A DNA stretch of 64,000 nucleotides, taken from Tumebacillus_A lipolyticus (GTDB lineage Bacteria; Bacillota; Bacilli; Tumebacillales; Tumebacillaceae). Below, one piece after another: positions 7,442-16,361 of this stretch (positions are counted from its first letter, which is position 1; each line of letters begins with the position of its first letter). The notes under the pieces are model-generated. The model worked only from the letters and a program-made list of their open reading frames with translations. It did not search any database and was not told the DNA's origin. The translations under genes and the position numbers were made by a program. Location of the stretch: the NCBI RefSeq assembly GCF_042682745.1, contig NZ_JBHUIO010000005.1:496001-560000 (forward strand). The letters run 5' to 3'.

Positions 7442-8995
7442 TCAGTTCTTCGAAATGTTCGCCGTGCGGATCAGACCGTCCGGATAGTAGGTAAATCCTT
7501 GCACCGACTTGGACACGCCAAACACGTTGTGATCATGATAGAGGTATACATAAGGCGTTTCATCGTTCAAAATTTTCATCGCTGCATCGTAGCCCGCTTT
7601 GCGCTTCGCTTGATCGCCCTCTTGGCGCGCTTCTTTCAGCACGCGATCCATTTCTGGGTTGTAATACTGCGCGTAGTTGTTCGAGCCGCCCTTGGTGGCA
7701 AAGTCATAGATGTTTTGATCGGGGTCGGGACGACCGCTCCAGCCCAGCGAGACCGCTTCAAAGTTCCCCGTCTTGCTCTGCTCAAGCATCGTGCCGAACT
7801 CCACCTTTTCCAAGTTGACGGTGATGCCCGCTGGCTTCAACATGTTTTGGATCATCTGTCCGACCTGTTGGTTGGTCGGCGACGTGCCGAGCTTCAGCGT
7901 GAAGGAGAAACCGTTCTCCTTGCCCGCTTTTTTCAGCAGCTCTTTCGCTTTTTCCACGTTCGGCTGCTCCACTTTGTCGCTGTCCCCATAAGCGAAATGG
8001 CTCTTCGAGAACGGCGAGTGCGCAGCAGATCCTGCGCCGGAGAGCACCACTTTGACGATCGCGTCACGATCGATCATCAGGTCGACCGCCCGACGAAGCT
8101 CTTTGTTGTCAAACGGCGCTTTCGAAGTGTTCAAATGAATCCCCTGATAGCCTTGGCCTGGCTCGTTAACTACCGAAATCTTCGGATCATTCTTAACATT
8201 TTCGATCTCTTTATACGGGAACTTGTTGGTGATGTCCACCTGCCCGCTCTTCAAGTTCATCAGCGCTACGTTCGCATCATTCATGATTTTATAGGTGACA
8301 GAGTCGAGATAAGGAAGCCCTTTTTGCCAGTAGTTCGGGTTTTTCTCAAGGGTGATCGACGACCCTTTCTGCCTTTCTTTGTAGACGAAAGGCCCTGTTC
8401 CCACCGGATGGTTGAGGAACTCATCCCCATACTTTTTCACCGCTTCTGGCGAGACGATCATGCCGGCGCGGTCAGAGAGGATCGACAGAAACGGTGCGAA
8501 CGGCTGCTTGAGCTCGATCTTGATCGTCTTTGCATCGACAACGGTGATCTTCTCGATATCATTCAGCTCGTTTTTCCGGTTGGACGCTTTATCCATCCCG
8601 CGCTCAAGGGAAAACTTGACCGCCTCCGCATTAAAGTCTGTTCCGTCGTGGAATTTGACGCCTTCGCGAAGGGTGAACGTGTACGATTTCTGATCGGGAG
8701 AAACGTCCCACTTCTCGGCGAGCATCGGAACGACCTCCCCGTTCTCGTTCACATCGACCAGCTTGTCATAGATGCTTTGAAACACCATGCGGTCGACGAG
8801 CGCTGTCGAGAAGGCCGGATCGAGTTTCGGCGGGTCTGCATCGAGGGAGATGCTCAGTGTGCCGCCCGTTTTCGGTGCGGAGTTGTTGCCCGTTCCCGCA
8901 TCCGTTCCGGACGATTGGGAGCTACAGCCGACCGCTGCGAACAGCGAACCTGCCAACAGGATAGACAGTGCGACCTTAACTTGCTTTTTGCTCAT
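7442..8995 (-). CDS. dppE: Peptide ABC transporter substrate-binding lipoprotein
   Basis: 517 residues of the SBP_bac_5 family. A lipoprotein signal (KKQVKVALSILLAGSLFAAVGC) ends in the lipobox cysteine, followed by a Ser/Gly-rich tether. The family segment around EKWDVSPDQKSYTFTLREGVKFHDGT is present, and the chain runs the full family length. It captures peptides outside the membrane and delivers them to the two permeases encoded downstream. The ATG at 8995 is chosen because it begins a normal signal peptide and has GAGGA 7 bases upstream. An in-frame GTG at 9073 has an even stronger AGGAGGGG but would add 26 residues before the signal peptide. Confidence 0.9.
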   Translation of the reverse strand: MSKKQVKVALSILLAGSLFAAVGCSSQSSGTDAGTGNNSAPKTGGTLSISLDADPPKLDPAFSTALVDRMVFQSIYDKLVDVNENGEVVPMLAEKWDVSPDQKSYTFTLREGVKFHDGTDFNAEAVKFSLERGMDKASNRKNELNDIEKITVVDAKTIKIELKQPFAPFLSILSDRAGMIVSPEAVKKYGDEFLNHPVGTGPFVYKERQKGSSITLEKNPNYWQKGLPYLDSVTYKIMNDANVALMNLKSGQVDITNKFPYKEIENVKNDPKISVVNEPGQGYQGIHLNTSKAPFDNKELRRAVDLMIDRDAIVKVVLSGAGSAAHSPFSKSHFAYGDSDKVEQPNVEKAKELLKKAGKENGFSFTLKLGTSPTNQQVGQMIQNMLKPAGITVNLEKVEFGTMLEQSKTGNFEAVSLGWSGRPDPDQNIYDFATKGGSNNYAQYYNPEMDRVLKEARQEGDQAKRKAGYDAAMKILNDETPYVYLYHDHNVFGVSKSVQGFTYYPDGLIRTANISKN

Positions 8996-9202
8996 GATTG
9001 GATCCTCATCCTTTCGATCTGACTGATTTCGATTAGTAACAGGATTTCGTGAATCGCTTTCGTTTCGTATCACTATATACCCCTCCTAACGAAAAAGCAA
9101 ACAGAAAATTTGCTCTTGACTAAACAATTAGTTTTTGAGACAGTAGTTCTAATTTCCGAACGATTTCGAAAAGAGAATCTGAAAGGCGGGGGCGAACCGA
9201 AG

Positions 9203-10195
9203 ATGAACAACCTGTTGGAAATCAAAGGGTTGCAGACACATTTTGTAAGCGACAGACGCGTCAACCCCGCAGTTGACGGTGTCGATCTAGCAGTTCGAAA
9301 GGGCGAGACGCTCGGCATCGTCGGTGAATCGGGCTGCGGCAAAAGCGCTACCTCCTTGACGGTGATGCGGCTCCTGCCGAAGACGGGCGTCCGCATCGCA
9401 GGCGGAACCATCCATTATAAAGAGCAAGACTTGCTCAAGCTTTCCGAAGCGGAGATGCGCAAAGTGCGTGGCAATGAGATCGCGATGATCTTTCAGGAAC
9501 CGATGACTTCGCTCAACCCGGTCTACACGATCGGGCAGCAGCTTTGCGAGATGGTGACCTTGCACTGGGGCTATTCGAAAGCGCAAGCGCGCGATCATGC
9601 GATCCAGATGTTAAAGAAGGTCAACATCCCTCGCGCAGAGAAGATCATGGATGAGTACCCGCATCAGCTTTCGGGCGGCATGAGACAGCGGGTGATGATC
9701 GCGATGGCGATGAGCTGTGAGCCGGAGCTGTTGATCGCCGACGAGCCGACCACCGCCCTCGATGTGACGATTCAGGCACAGATTCTCGATTTGATGCGCG
9801 AATTAAAAGAAAAGCAAGGCACGTCGATCATGCTGATCACGCACGACCTTGGCGTGGTGGCGGAGATGTGCGACCGCGTCGTGGTGATGTATGCGGGACA
9901 GGTGGTCGAAGAGGCTGATGTCTATACACTGTTTGATTCCCCTGCCCATCCCTATACGCAGGGGCTGATGAGATCGATTCCCAAAGTGGATGCGGATCAG
10001 CGGAGGCTCGATTCGATTCCGGGCAACGTGCCGCTGCCCGGTTCGGTTGCCAGCGGCTGTCGCTTTGCCTCGCGCTGTCCCCACGTGGAGAGCAGATGCA
10101 CCCAGCAGATGCCTCCTCTGTTCCAGCTGGAAGGCGGGCAGCGCAGCAGATGTTGGCTCCAAGAGGAAGCGGCGTTGAAAGAGGTGACAGCATGA
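9203..10195 (+). CDS. dppD: Di/oligopeptide ABC transporter ATP-binding subunit, DppD type
   Basis: 330 residues. Walker A is GESGCGKSATS, the signature LSGGMRQRV, and Walker B LLIADEPTTALD. The C-terminal oligopeptide-type domain carries the cysteine-containing SGCRFASRCPHVESRC segment. It overlaps the start of the second ATPase by ATGA. It is encoded divergently from the binding protein and permeases, so the five-component transporter is split into two transcripts sharing the 9000-9200 promoter region. Confidence 0.92.
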   Translation: MNNLLEIKGLQTHFVSDRRVNPAVDGVDLAVRKGETLGIVGESGCGKSATSLTVMRLLPKTGVRIAGGTIHYKEQDLLKLSEAEMRKVRGNEIAMIFQEPMTSLNPVYTIGQQLCEMVTLHWGYSKAQARDHAIQMLKKVNIPRAEKIMDEYPHQLSGGMRQRVMIAMAMSCEPELLIADEPTTALDVTIQAQILDLMRELKEKQGTSIMLITHDLGVVAEMCDRVVVMYAGQVVEEADVYTLFDSPAHPYTQGLMRSIPKVDADQRRLDSIPGNVPLPGSVASGCRFASRCPHVESRCTQQMPPLFQLEGGQRSRCWLQEEAALKEVTA

Positions 10196-11151
10196 GCACG
10201 ATCTTGGAAGTGAACGGGCTGAAAAAATACTTTCCGATCCGCGACGGTGCCCTCTCCAAAGTGCAAGGGTATGTAAAAGCGGTCGACGACGTGTCCTTCT
10301 CGGTGCGCGAAGGCGAGACGCTCGGCATCGTCGGCGAGTCTGGCTGCGGGAAGTCGACCACCGGACGCGCGATCTTGCGCCTGACCGAGCCGACAGATGG
10401 CAAAGTCATCTTTCAAGGACAATCTTTGACCGAGCTGAAAAAAGATCAGCTGCGCAAAATTCGGCGCGATCTGCAAATCGTGTTTCAAGATCCGTTCGCG
10501 TCGCTCAACCCGCGGATGACGATCGGCTCGATCCTGGAGGAGCCGCTGAAGATTCACGGGATGTCCAACGGGCAGGAACGCAAACAAAAAGTGAAAGAGC
10601 TGCTGGAGATCGTCGGTCTGACCGAACATCATATCGGCAACTATCCGCATCAGTTTTCTGGCGGACAACGCCAGCGGATCGGCATCGCGCGGGCGCTGAT
10701 CACCAAGCCCAAGCTGATCGTCGCCGACGAGCCGGTCTCCGCGCTGGACGTATCGATCCAATCGCAAATCTTAAACTTGATGAAAGACTTGCAAGAGCAG
10801 TTTGGCTTGACCTATCTCTTTATCTCTCATGACCTATCTGTCGTGCGTCACATTTCGGATCGCGTCGGCGTGATGTACCTCGGCCGCATGGTCGAGCTGG
10901 CACCGAAGGAGAAGCTGTATGCCGATCCGCAACATCCTTATACGCAAGCGCTGTTGTCAGCAGTCCCCTACCCGAATCCGCGCGAGAAGCGGGAGCGGGT
11001 CATCCTGACCGGCGACGTGCCAAGCCCGGCCAACCCGCCGTCCGGCTGCGCGTTTCATACCCGCTGCCCCGCCTGCATGGAGATCTGCAAGACGGAGCGC
11101 CCGCAGACGAAGGAGGTCTCACCGGGACATTTTGTCGCCTGTCATCTGTAA
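10192..11151 (+). CDS. dppF: Di/oligopeptide ABC transporter ATP-binding subunit, DppF type
   Basis: 319 residues. Walker A is GESGCGKSTTG, the signature FSGGQRQRIGIARAL, and Walker B LIVADEPVSALD. The DppF/OppF C-terminus with SGCAFHTRCPACMEIC follows. The start is set by the ATGA overlap with the preceding gene and by GAGGTGA upstream. It would pair with the DppD-type ATPase to drive the permeases encoded on the other strand. The gamma-glutamyltransferase gene follows after 24 bases. Confidence 0.92.
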   Translation: MSTILEVNGLKKYFPIRDGALSKVQGYVKAVDDVSFSVREGETLGIVGESGCGKSTTGRAILRLTEPTDGKVIFQGQSLTELKKDQLRKIRRDLQIVFQDPFASLNPRMTIGSILEEPLKIHGMSNGQERKQKVKELLEIVGLTEHHIGNYPHQFSGGQRQRIGIARALITKPKLIVADEPVSALDVSIQSQILNLMKDLQEQFGLTYLFISHDLSVVRHISDRVGVMYLGRMVELAPKEKLYADPQHPYTQALLSAVPYPNPREKRERVILTGDVPSPANPPSGCAFHTRCPACMEICKTERPQTKEVSPGHFVACHL

Positions 11152-11175
11152 GAACGAAAGGAGATCGATCGAATC

Positions 11176-12786
11176 ATGAACTTCAATGCGATGCATCATC
11201 CGTACACCTCACAGCGGATGACCACCTATGCAAAAAATGGGATGGTGGCCACCTCCCAGCCGTTGGCCGCACAAGCTGGCCTGGAAGTGATGCAAAAGGG
11301 TGGCAATGCGATCGATGCTGCGATTGCGACCGCTGCCGCCCTGACGGTGGTCGAACCCACGTCCAACGGGATCGGCGGCGACGCGTTCGCGCTGGTCTGG
11401 ACAAAAGGGGAACTGCACGGTCTCAACGCGAGCGGCCCGGCACCGATGAGCATCTCGATCGACAAGTTGGAAGCGGCCGGCGTCAAAGAGATCCCGAAAT
11501 ACGGCTGGATTCCGGTCACCGTACCAGGTGCGCCCGCCGCTTGGGCGGAGCTGTCGGAGCGGTTTGGCAAACTGCCGCTGACCGAAGTGCTCGCACCTGC
11601 GATCCGCTATGCGGAGGAAGGGTATCCGCTCTCCCCCGTCCTGGCGCACTATTGGCAGCGCGCGTTCGAAACGTTTTCCAAACAGCTCTCGGGAGACGAG
11701 TTCGCCCACTGGTTCGAAACGTTTGCGCCTGAAGGAAGAGCGCCGCAGGTGGGCGAGATCTGGCGCTCGCCCGGCCATGCGAACACGCTGCGGTTGATCG
11801 CCGAGACGAAGGCGGACGCTTTTTATCGCGGGTCGCTCGCCGACCAGATCGACGCCTATTCGCAGCAGTATGGCGGGTACTTGCGCAAAGAGGACCTCGC
11901 CGCTTACCGCCCAGAGTGGGTGCAGCCGATCAGCGTCAACTACCGCGGCTACGACGTGTGGGAGATTCCGCCGAACGGACACGGGCTGGTCGCCTTGCAG
12001 GCGCTCAACCTGCTCAAAGGCTATCAGTTCTCTCAACGCGATTGTGTCGATACCTATCACAAGCAGATCGAAGCGATCAAGCTGGCGTTTGCAGACGGTC
12101 AGAAGTACATCACCGAACAGGCGAAGATGAGCGTGCGCGTGGAAGACCTGCTCTCTGAAGCCTATGCGGAAGAGCGGCGGAATCTGATCGGCGAGCGCGC
12201 GCTCACCCCGGTCGCCGGAGAGCCGCCGCGCGGTGGCACGGTCTATCTGGCAGCGGCGGACGGCGAAGGCAACATGGTCTCCTTCATCCAGAGCAACTAC
12301 ATGGGCTTCGGCTCAGGTCTGGTCGTGCCGGGCACGGGGATCGGCTTGCAGAACCGCGGGCACAACTTCTCGCTCGACCGCGAGCATGACAACCGTTTGG
12401 AGCCGGGGAAAAAGACGTACCACACGATCATCCCGGGCTTCTTGACCAAAGATGGGCAGGCGGTCGGCCCGTTCGGCGTGATGGGCGGCTTTATGCAACC
12501 ACAGGGTCACGTGCAAGTGGTGATGAACACGATCGATTTCGGGCTGAACCCGCAGGCGGCGCTCGATGCGCCCCGCTGGCAGTGGATGAAAGACAAAGTG
12601 GTCGAGATCGAAACTTCGACACCCGACCATATTGTGCAATCGCTGGTTGCCCGCGGCCATCAGGTTCGCTGGGCGGTCGGCTCCGGCGGCTTCGGTCGCG
12701 GTCAGATCATCTGGCGCAACCCGGAGACGGGCGTGCTGATCGGCGGCACGGAACCGCGCACCGACGGTTGCATCGCCTCTTATTAG
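11176..12786 (+). CDS. Gamma-glutamyltransferase family enzyme, cytoplasmic YwrD-like type
   Basis: 536 residues of the GGT (Ntn-hydrolase) family. The predicted autocatalytic cleavage site is before Thr355 in RGGTVYLAAADGEGN. The large-subunit motif EPTSNGIGGDAFAL and the small-subunit PFGVMGGFMQPQGH and TDGC ends are present. There is no signal peptide, unlike secreted Ggt, so it should act on gamma-glutamyl peptides in the cytoplasm. B. subtilis YwrD has the same layout and sits beside ywrC and the chromate-transporter genes. The gene probably shares a transcript with the two transporter ATPases, suggesting import then cleavage of gamma-glutamyl peptides. Confidence 0.9.
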   Translation: MNFNAMHHPYTSQRMTTYAKNGMVATSQPLAAQAGLEVMQKGGNAIDAAIATAAALTVVEPTSNGIGGDAFALVWTKGELHGLNASGPAPMSISIDKLEAAGVKEIPKYGWIPVTVPGAPAAWAELSERFGKLPLTEVLAPAIRYAEEGYPLSPVLAHYWQRAFETFSKQLSGDEFAHWFETFAPEGRAPQVGEIWRSPGHANTLRLIAETKADAFYRGSLADQIDAYSQQYGGYLRKEDLAAYRPEWVQPISVNYRGYDVWEIPPNGHGLVALQALNLLKGYQFSQRDCVDTYHKQIEAIKLAFADGQKYITEQAKMSVRVEDLLSEAYAEERRNLIGERALTPVAGEPPRGGTVYLAAADGEGNMVSFIQSNYMGFGSGLVVPGTGIGLQNRGHNFSLDREHDNRLEPGKKTYHTIIPGFLTKDGQAVGPFGVMGGFMQPQGHVQVVMNTIDFGLNPQAALDAPRWQWMKDKVVEIETSTPDHIVQSLVARGHQVRWAVGSGGFGRGQIIWRNPETGVLIGGTEPRTDGCIASY

Positions 12787-12832
12787 TCAGACAGGATGTT
12801 CGTCGCACAGGATGTTAGTCGCACTGGATGAG
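12785..12832 (+). repeat. Three imperfect 16-bp tandem repeats after the GGT gene
   Basis: Units at 12785-12800, 12801-12816 and 12817-12832 share GTCxxACAGGATGTT-like sequence, the third being the most divergent. The array starts at the GGT stop codon. Its origin is unknown. Confidence 0.6.
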
Positions 12833-12867
12833 TGAAGCGACAGGAAGATTGCAGGGCTAGAACGAGC

Positions 12868-12918
12868 AAACAGGCGAGCTGTATGTCCAGATCGGGCATA
12901 CTGCTCGCCTGTTTTTTT
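12868..12918 (+). terminator. Strong Rho-independent terminator
   Basis: AACAGGCGAGC pairs with GCTCGCCTGTT, followed by seven T residues. It ends the transporter/GGT transcript before ecsA. Confidence 0.85.
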
Positions 12919-12959
12919 GCTACAATGATGGCAAAGGTAGGAAGGCTGAGGAGGTCATC

Positions 12960-13694
12960 ATGTTAGAGATCAAAGGATTGACCGGAGGGTACCAACAGGA
13001 TGTACCTGTGATCCGCGACGTTTCATTTGAGGTGCAGGCGGGCGAATGGGTCGGGCTGATCGGCATGAACGGAGCTGGCAAATCGACGGTGCTCAAGCAC
13101 ATACTCGGGCTGTTGGAAGCGCAGGCGGGCACGATCTCCCTGCGCGGTGAGACGCTAAAGAGCGACAGGAGCGCCTTTCGGGCGGGGATCGCCTATGTGC
13201 CGGAGACGCCCAAGCTCTATCAGGAGCTGACGTTGCGCGAACACCTGCAGCTGACGGCGATGGCCTACGGGTTGGAGTCGGGCGTGTACGAGGAGCGGTC
13301 GGAGCGCCTGCTGCATACGTTTCGCATGAAGGATCATCTGGATGAGTTTCCCGGCACCTTTTCCAAAGGGATGCAGCAAAAGGTGATGATCCTCTGCGCC
13401 TTTTTGCTCCAACCCGATCTGTTGATCGTCGATGAGCCGTTTGTCGGCCTCGACCCGCTCGCCATCCATGCCCTGCTGGAGCTGCTGGAGGAGATGCGCA
13501 GACAGGGGACGGGCATCTTGCTGTCCACGCATATTCTCGGGATGGCGGAGACCTATTGCGACCGCTTCGTGATGATGAACCGCGGCGAGATCGCCTTGCA
13601 CGGCACGCTCGCCCAGATGGGCGAACAGGCGAAACTGCCTGGCGCCTCGCTCGACGATCTGTTCATCCACGTGGTCAAGGGGTCTGCCCGATGA
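12960..13694 (+). CDS. ecsA: ABC transporter ATP-binding protein EcsA
   Basis: 244 residues. Walker A is GMNGAGKSTV, the signature FSKGMQQKVMI has the Ecs-type SKGM form, and Walker B is LLIVDEPFVGLD. The N-terminal MLEIKGLTGGY and the PETPKLYQELTLREHL segment match EcsA. In B. subtilis EcsAB affects regulated intramembrane proteolysis, secretion and competence, although its substrate is unresolved. The start has GAGGAGGT 5-8 bases upstream. It overlaps ecsB by 4 bases. A TACAAT at 12921-12926 directly after the terminator is a candidate -10 box. Confidence 0.9.
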   Translation: MLEIKGLTGGYQQDVPVIRDVSFEVQAGEWVGLIGMNGAGKSTVLKHILGLLEAQAGTISLRGETLKSDRSAFRAGIAYVPETPKLYQELTLREHLQLTAMAYGLESGVYEERSERLLHTFRMKDHLDEFPGTFSKGMQQKVMILCAFLLQPDLLIVDEPFVGLDPLAIHALLELLEEMRRQGTGILLSTHILGMAETYCDRFVMMNRGEIALHGTLAQMGEQAKLPGASLDDLFIHVVKGSAR

Positions 13695-14875
13695 GAACGA
13701 TGGACGAACTGTTCGCATCTCGCCTGAGATCGGCGTGGCGAAACGGCCTGCTCTACGCGCTGAAAGCGGGGCGCAATGTGATGGTGCCGATGTCGGTGCC
13801 GTTTGTCGCCGTCGGGGTGGCGTTTGTCTATCGCTATCTGCTGGAGATCGTGCCGGACAGGTTCCCCTCTGAGCTGTTCTTGGCGGTGGTGCTCGCCTAC
13901 TTCTTGACGCGCTGCACCGTCAGGACGTTCGTCAAAGAGCCCGATCTGGTCTTTCTGTTGCCCGCAGAGGCGCGGATGAAAGATTATTTTCAGCGGGCCG
14001 TTCGCTACAGCAGTTGGATGGGCGGGCTGAGCTTCTCCTTCGTCATGTGGTTTGCCCTGCCGTTTTATCTGTTTGAGCTGGGCGACTTTGCCAGCTTTTT
14101 GCTGGCGTGGGTGCTGTTGGTGCCTGTGAAAGTGTGGAACGTGCGCGAACAGTGGCTGAGCGTGATCTGGCGGGAGAAAGCTTGGGTGACCGGGCTTCGC
14201 TTTGTGGCGAACGCGGGGCTTGCTTGGATGATCTTGCACGGGTTCTGGTTTGCCGTGCTGTTGCCATTCGCGCTGTTTCCTCTTCGCAAACGCTGGCCGG
14301 CCGGATATGCCTGGTCGGAGTTGCTCCTGCTGGAGACGAAAGCGATCGCCCGATATTTGGCGCTGGCCAGCTTTTTCGTCGAGGTTCCTGAGCGCTTGAA
14401 TCGAGTGCGGACGTGGAAGTTAGGCAAGGCTCCCTTGTCTTGGGAGCGCGCCAATCCCTATCTGTTCTTGTATACCCGGACGTTTTTGCGCCACAGCGAG
14501 TATTTTGGCATCGCGGTGCGCATCACGCTGACCGCCTTTGTCGCGCTGTTTTTCATCTCCCATGTCGTCATCGGGCTGGTCGTGTATTTGCTCGCTCTGT
14601 ACTTGACCGGCAAACAGCTGCCCAACCTGGTCGGCGAGCGCCAGTATCCGGACGTGTTGGCGCTCTATCCGTTGCCAGAAGAAGCGAAGCTGAAAGGGTA
14701 TTCGCATTTGGCGTTTGGGTTAATGCTAGTGCAGTCGCTGGTGCTGAACCTCCCCGTGCTGCTCGCCGGACTGCCGTGGTGGTACCTGCCCTGTGGGCTG
14801 TTGCTCGCTTATCTGCTGGCGTTCTTCGATCTGCCGACGCGGTTTCGCGAGCGGATGGAGGGGAAGAAGGCTTGA
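13691..14875 (+). CDS. ecsB: ABC transporter permease EcsB
   Basis: 394 residues, a normal EcsB length. Several hydrophobic helices fall in two groups (about 30-75, 100-190 and 270-380). The EcsB hallmark KEPDLVFLLPAEARMKDYF is near residues 77-95. The ATG at 13691 overlaps the ecsA stop, which rules out the longer upstream frame. It forms the membrane part of the Ecs transporter. No ecsC is present. Confidence 0.88.
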   Translation: MRTMDELFASRLRSAWRNGLLYALKAGRNVMVPMSVPFVAVGVAFVYRYLLEIVPDRFPSELFLAVVLAYFLTRCTVRTFVKEPDLVFLLPAEARMKDYFQRAVRYSSWMGGLSFSFVMWFALPFYLFELGDFASFLLAWVLLVPVKVWNVREQWLSVIWREKAWVTGLRFVANAGLAWMILHGFWFAVLLPFALFPLRKRWPAGYAWSELLLLETKAIARYLALASFFVEVPERLNRVRTWKLGKAPLSWERANPYLFLYTRTFLRHSEYFGIAVRITLTAFVALFFISHVVIGLVVYLLALYLTGKQLPNLVGERQYPDVLALYPLPEEAKLKGYSHLAFGLMLVQSLVLNLPVLLAGLPWWYLPCGLLLAYLLAFFDLPTRFRERMEGKKA

Positions 14876-15014
14876 GTGTGAAGCTTGAGTGTGATGCCTC
14901 GGAGCTTCTGATGGAGTGTTGCTGAGGCAAAGCATTGCGCGTTTTGTAGGGGCGTTTAGAAATGCGAAAGAAAGAGCTGCCCTGTGCTGTTTGGCTTATT
15001 TAATTAGAGAATAC

Positions 15015-15056
15015 GAAACTCCCTTCCTGCTGATTGCCGGAAGGGAGTTTCATTTT
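15015..15056 (+). terminator. Terminator of the ecsAB transcript
   Basis: GAAACTCCCTTCC pairs perfectly with GGAAGGGAGTTTC (13 bp, 11-base loop) followed by ATTTT. It lies about 140 bases after the ecsB stop. Confidence 0.75.
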
Positions 15057-15191
15057 GCTTTGGAGTCGAGCTGTAGATTTTGCGTGTCAGATTGTGTTGG
15101 GTGTTAGGCTCGGTAGACAACTATTTACGATTCAGAAAATCCAGTGCCGCCCTATTATTAGGCTAGAAGGAAAGTATATTTCTCGATTCAC

Positions 15192-15236
15192 AAAATACAC
15201 CCCACAGCCGCCATCATCTATGCGGCTGTGGGGTGT
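15192..15236 (-). terminator. Terminator of the four-gene lyase/ligase operon
   Basis: A perfect 15-bp stem (ACACCCCACAGCCGC with its complement, 10-base loop) is followed on the minus strand by ATTTTGT. It lies 50 bases beyond the threonine aldolase stop. Confidence 0.75.
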
Positions 15237-15288
15237 CATTAACTTTTGATTCGTGCATTAGAGAATCAGCCCTGCTCAGACCCTTCCC

Positions 15289-16341
15289 CTACACGCTCAA
15301 AACTTCCGCTTTCGCCAGCACGCCTTTCACGATCTGGATCGCCGCATCGATGTCCGCTTGGGTGACTCCCGAATGGGTGACGGCGCGGATGCGGCCATGA
15401 CCGAGCTCGGCGATGTTCAGGCCCGCTTGCTGGCACTCTTCCACGAAGCGCTGCCAGGTGAACCCTGCTGCCGACACGCGGAAAAAGACGATGTTCGTCT
15501 GCACGTCCATGTCCACTTCAATGCCTTCGATCTGCGTCAGCCCTGCTGCGAGGCGCCTTGCGTTCGCATGGTCGTCCGCCAGGCGATCGACCATCTTTTC
15601 CAGCGAGATGATCCCCGCCGCCGCCAGCAGCCCCGCTTGGCGCATGCCGCCGCCGAGCATCTTGCGAAGGCGGTACACTTTTTCCACAAACTCGGCCGTT
15701 CCGACCACCATCGAGCCGACCGGAGCGGACAGCCCTTTGGAGAGGCAGAACTGAATCGAGTCCGCATACTGCGCCACCTCGGAGACGGGCACCTCAAGCG
15801 CGATCGCCGCGTTGAAGATGCGCGCGCCATCCATGTGCACCGGCAGACCTTTGCTCTCGGCAAACGCTTGCACCTCGGCGAGATAGGAGAGCGGCAGCAC
15901 TTTGCCGCCCATGCGGTTGTGCGGGTTTTCGATCGTGATCAAAGCGGGCAGGGAAAACTGCGGGTCGCTCGGATCGTCAGGAAACGCTTTTTCCAGATCT
16001 TCGATCAACAGCCTGCCATCCGCTTGGGTCGGGATCGGCTCATACATGATGCCGCCGCAGACGGCCGCTCCGCCCGCCTCATAGATGTAGATGTCCGTCT
16101 CGTTGCCGACCAGCACTTTTGAGCCGCGCGGGCAGTGCGCCATCAAGGAGGCGAGGTTGGCCATCGTGCCGCTCGGCATGAAGATCGCCGCCTCTTTGCC
16201 CAGCATCTCCGCCGCCAAGCGCTCCAGCCGCTTCACCGTCGGGTCTTCCCCATACACGTCATCGCCGAGCGCCGCCAGTGGAATCGCTTCGAGCATCTCC
16301 TCTGTCGGCAAGGTGAACGTGTCACTGCGCAATTCGATCAT
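15289..16341 (-). CDS. Low-specificity L-threonine aldolase family PLP enzyme
   Basis: 350 residues, fold type I PLP enzyme. The start IELRSDTFTLPTEEM and GDDVYGEDPTVKRLE are classic for threonine aldolases. The PLP lysine is in FCLSKGLSAPVGS. NxHNRMGG and HMDGARIFNA are also present. The family cleaves beta-hydroxy amino acids to glycine plus an aldehyde, or makes the reverse bond. It is the last gene of the operon, 20 bases after the ATP-grasp gene, with GGGAGGA upstream of the ATG. In this context it may build or recycle a beta-hydroxy amino acid for the pathway. Confidence 0.9.
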   Translation of the reverse strand: MIELRSDTFTLPTEEMLEAIPLAALGDDVYGEDPTVKRLERLAAEMLGKEAAIFMPSGTMANLASLMAHCPRGSKVLVGNETDIYIYEAGGAAVCGGIMYEPIPTQADGRLLIEDLEKAFPDDPSDPQFSLPALITIENPHNRMGGKVLPLSYLAEVQAFAESKGLPVHMDGARIFNAAIALEVPVSEVAQYADSIQFCLSKGLSAPVGSMVVGTAEFVEKVYRLRKMLGGGMRQAGLLAAAGIISLEKMVDRLADDHANARRLAAGLTQIEGIEVDMDVQTNIVFFRVSAAGFTWQRFVEECQQAGLNIAELGHGRIRAVTHSGVTQADIDAAIQIVKGVLAKAEVLSV

Positions 16342-16361
16342 CTCATGTCCTCCCTTTCGGA

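Larger units (their letters stand above)
14876..15288. other. Intergenic region of 413 bases with two terminators
   Basis: Between ecsB and the convergent threonine aldolase operon I see only the two hairpins annotated separately. No open frame here has a ribosome binding site and start. The short frames around 14916-15250 show no coding pattern. Confidence 0.6.

Noticed and set aside
7499..9022. A 507-residue plus-strand frame opposite the peptide-binding lipoprotein
   Set aside because: Composition and lack of any family similarity mark it as a shadow of the real minus-strand gene.
9095..9115. A CodY-like box before the dipeptide-binding protein gene
   Set aside because: Only about 10 of 15 positions match the CodY consensus, which is too weak in an AT-rich stretch.
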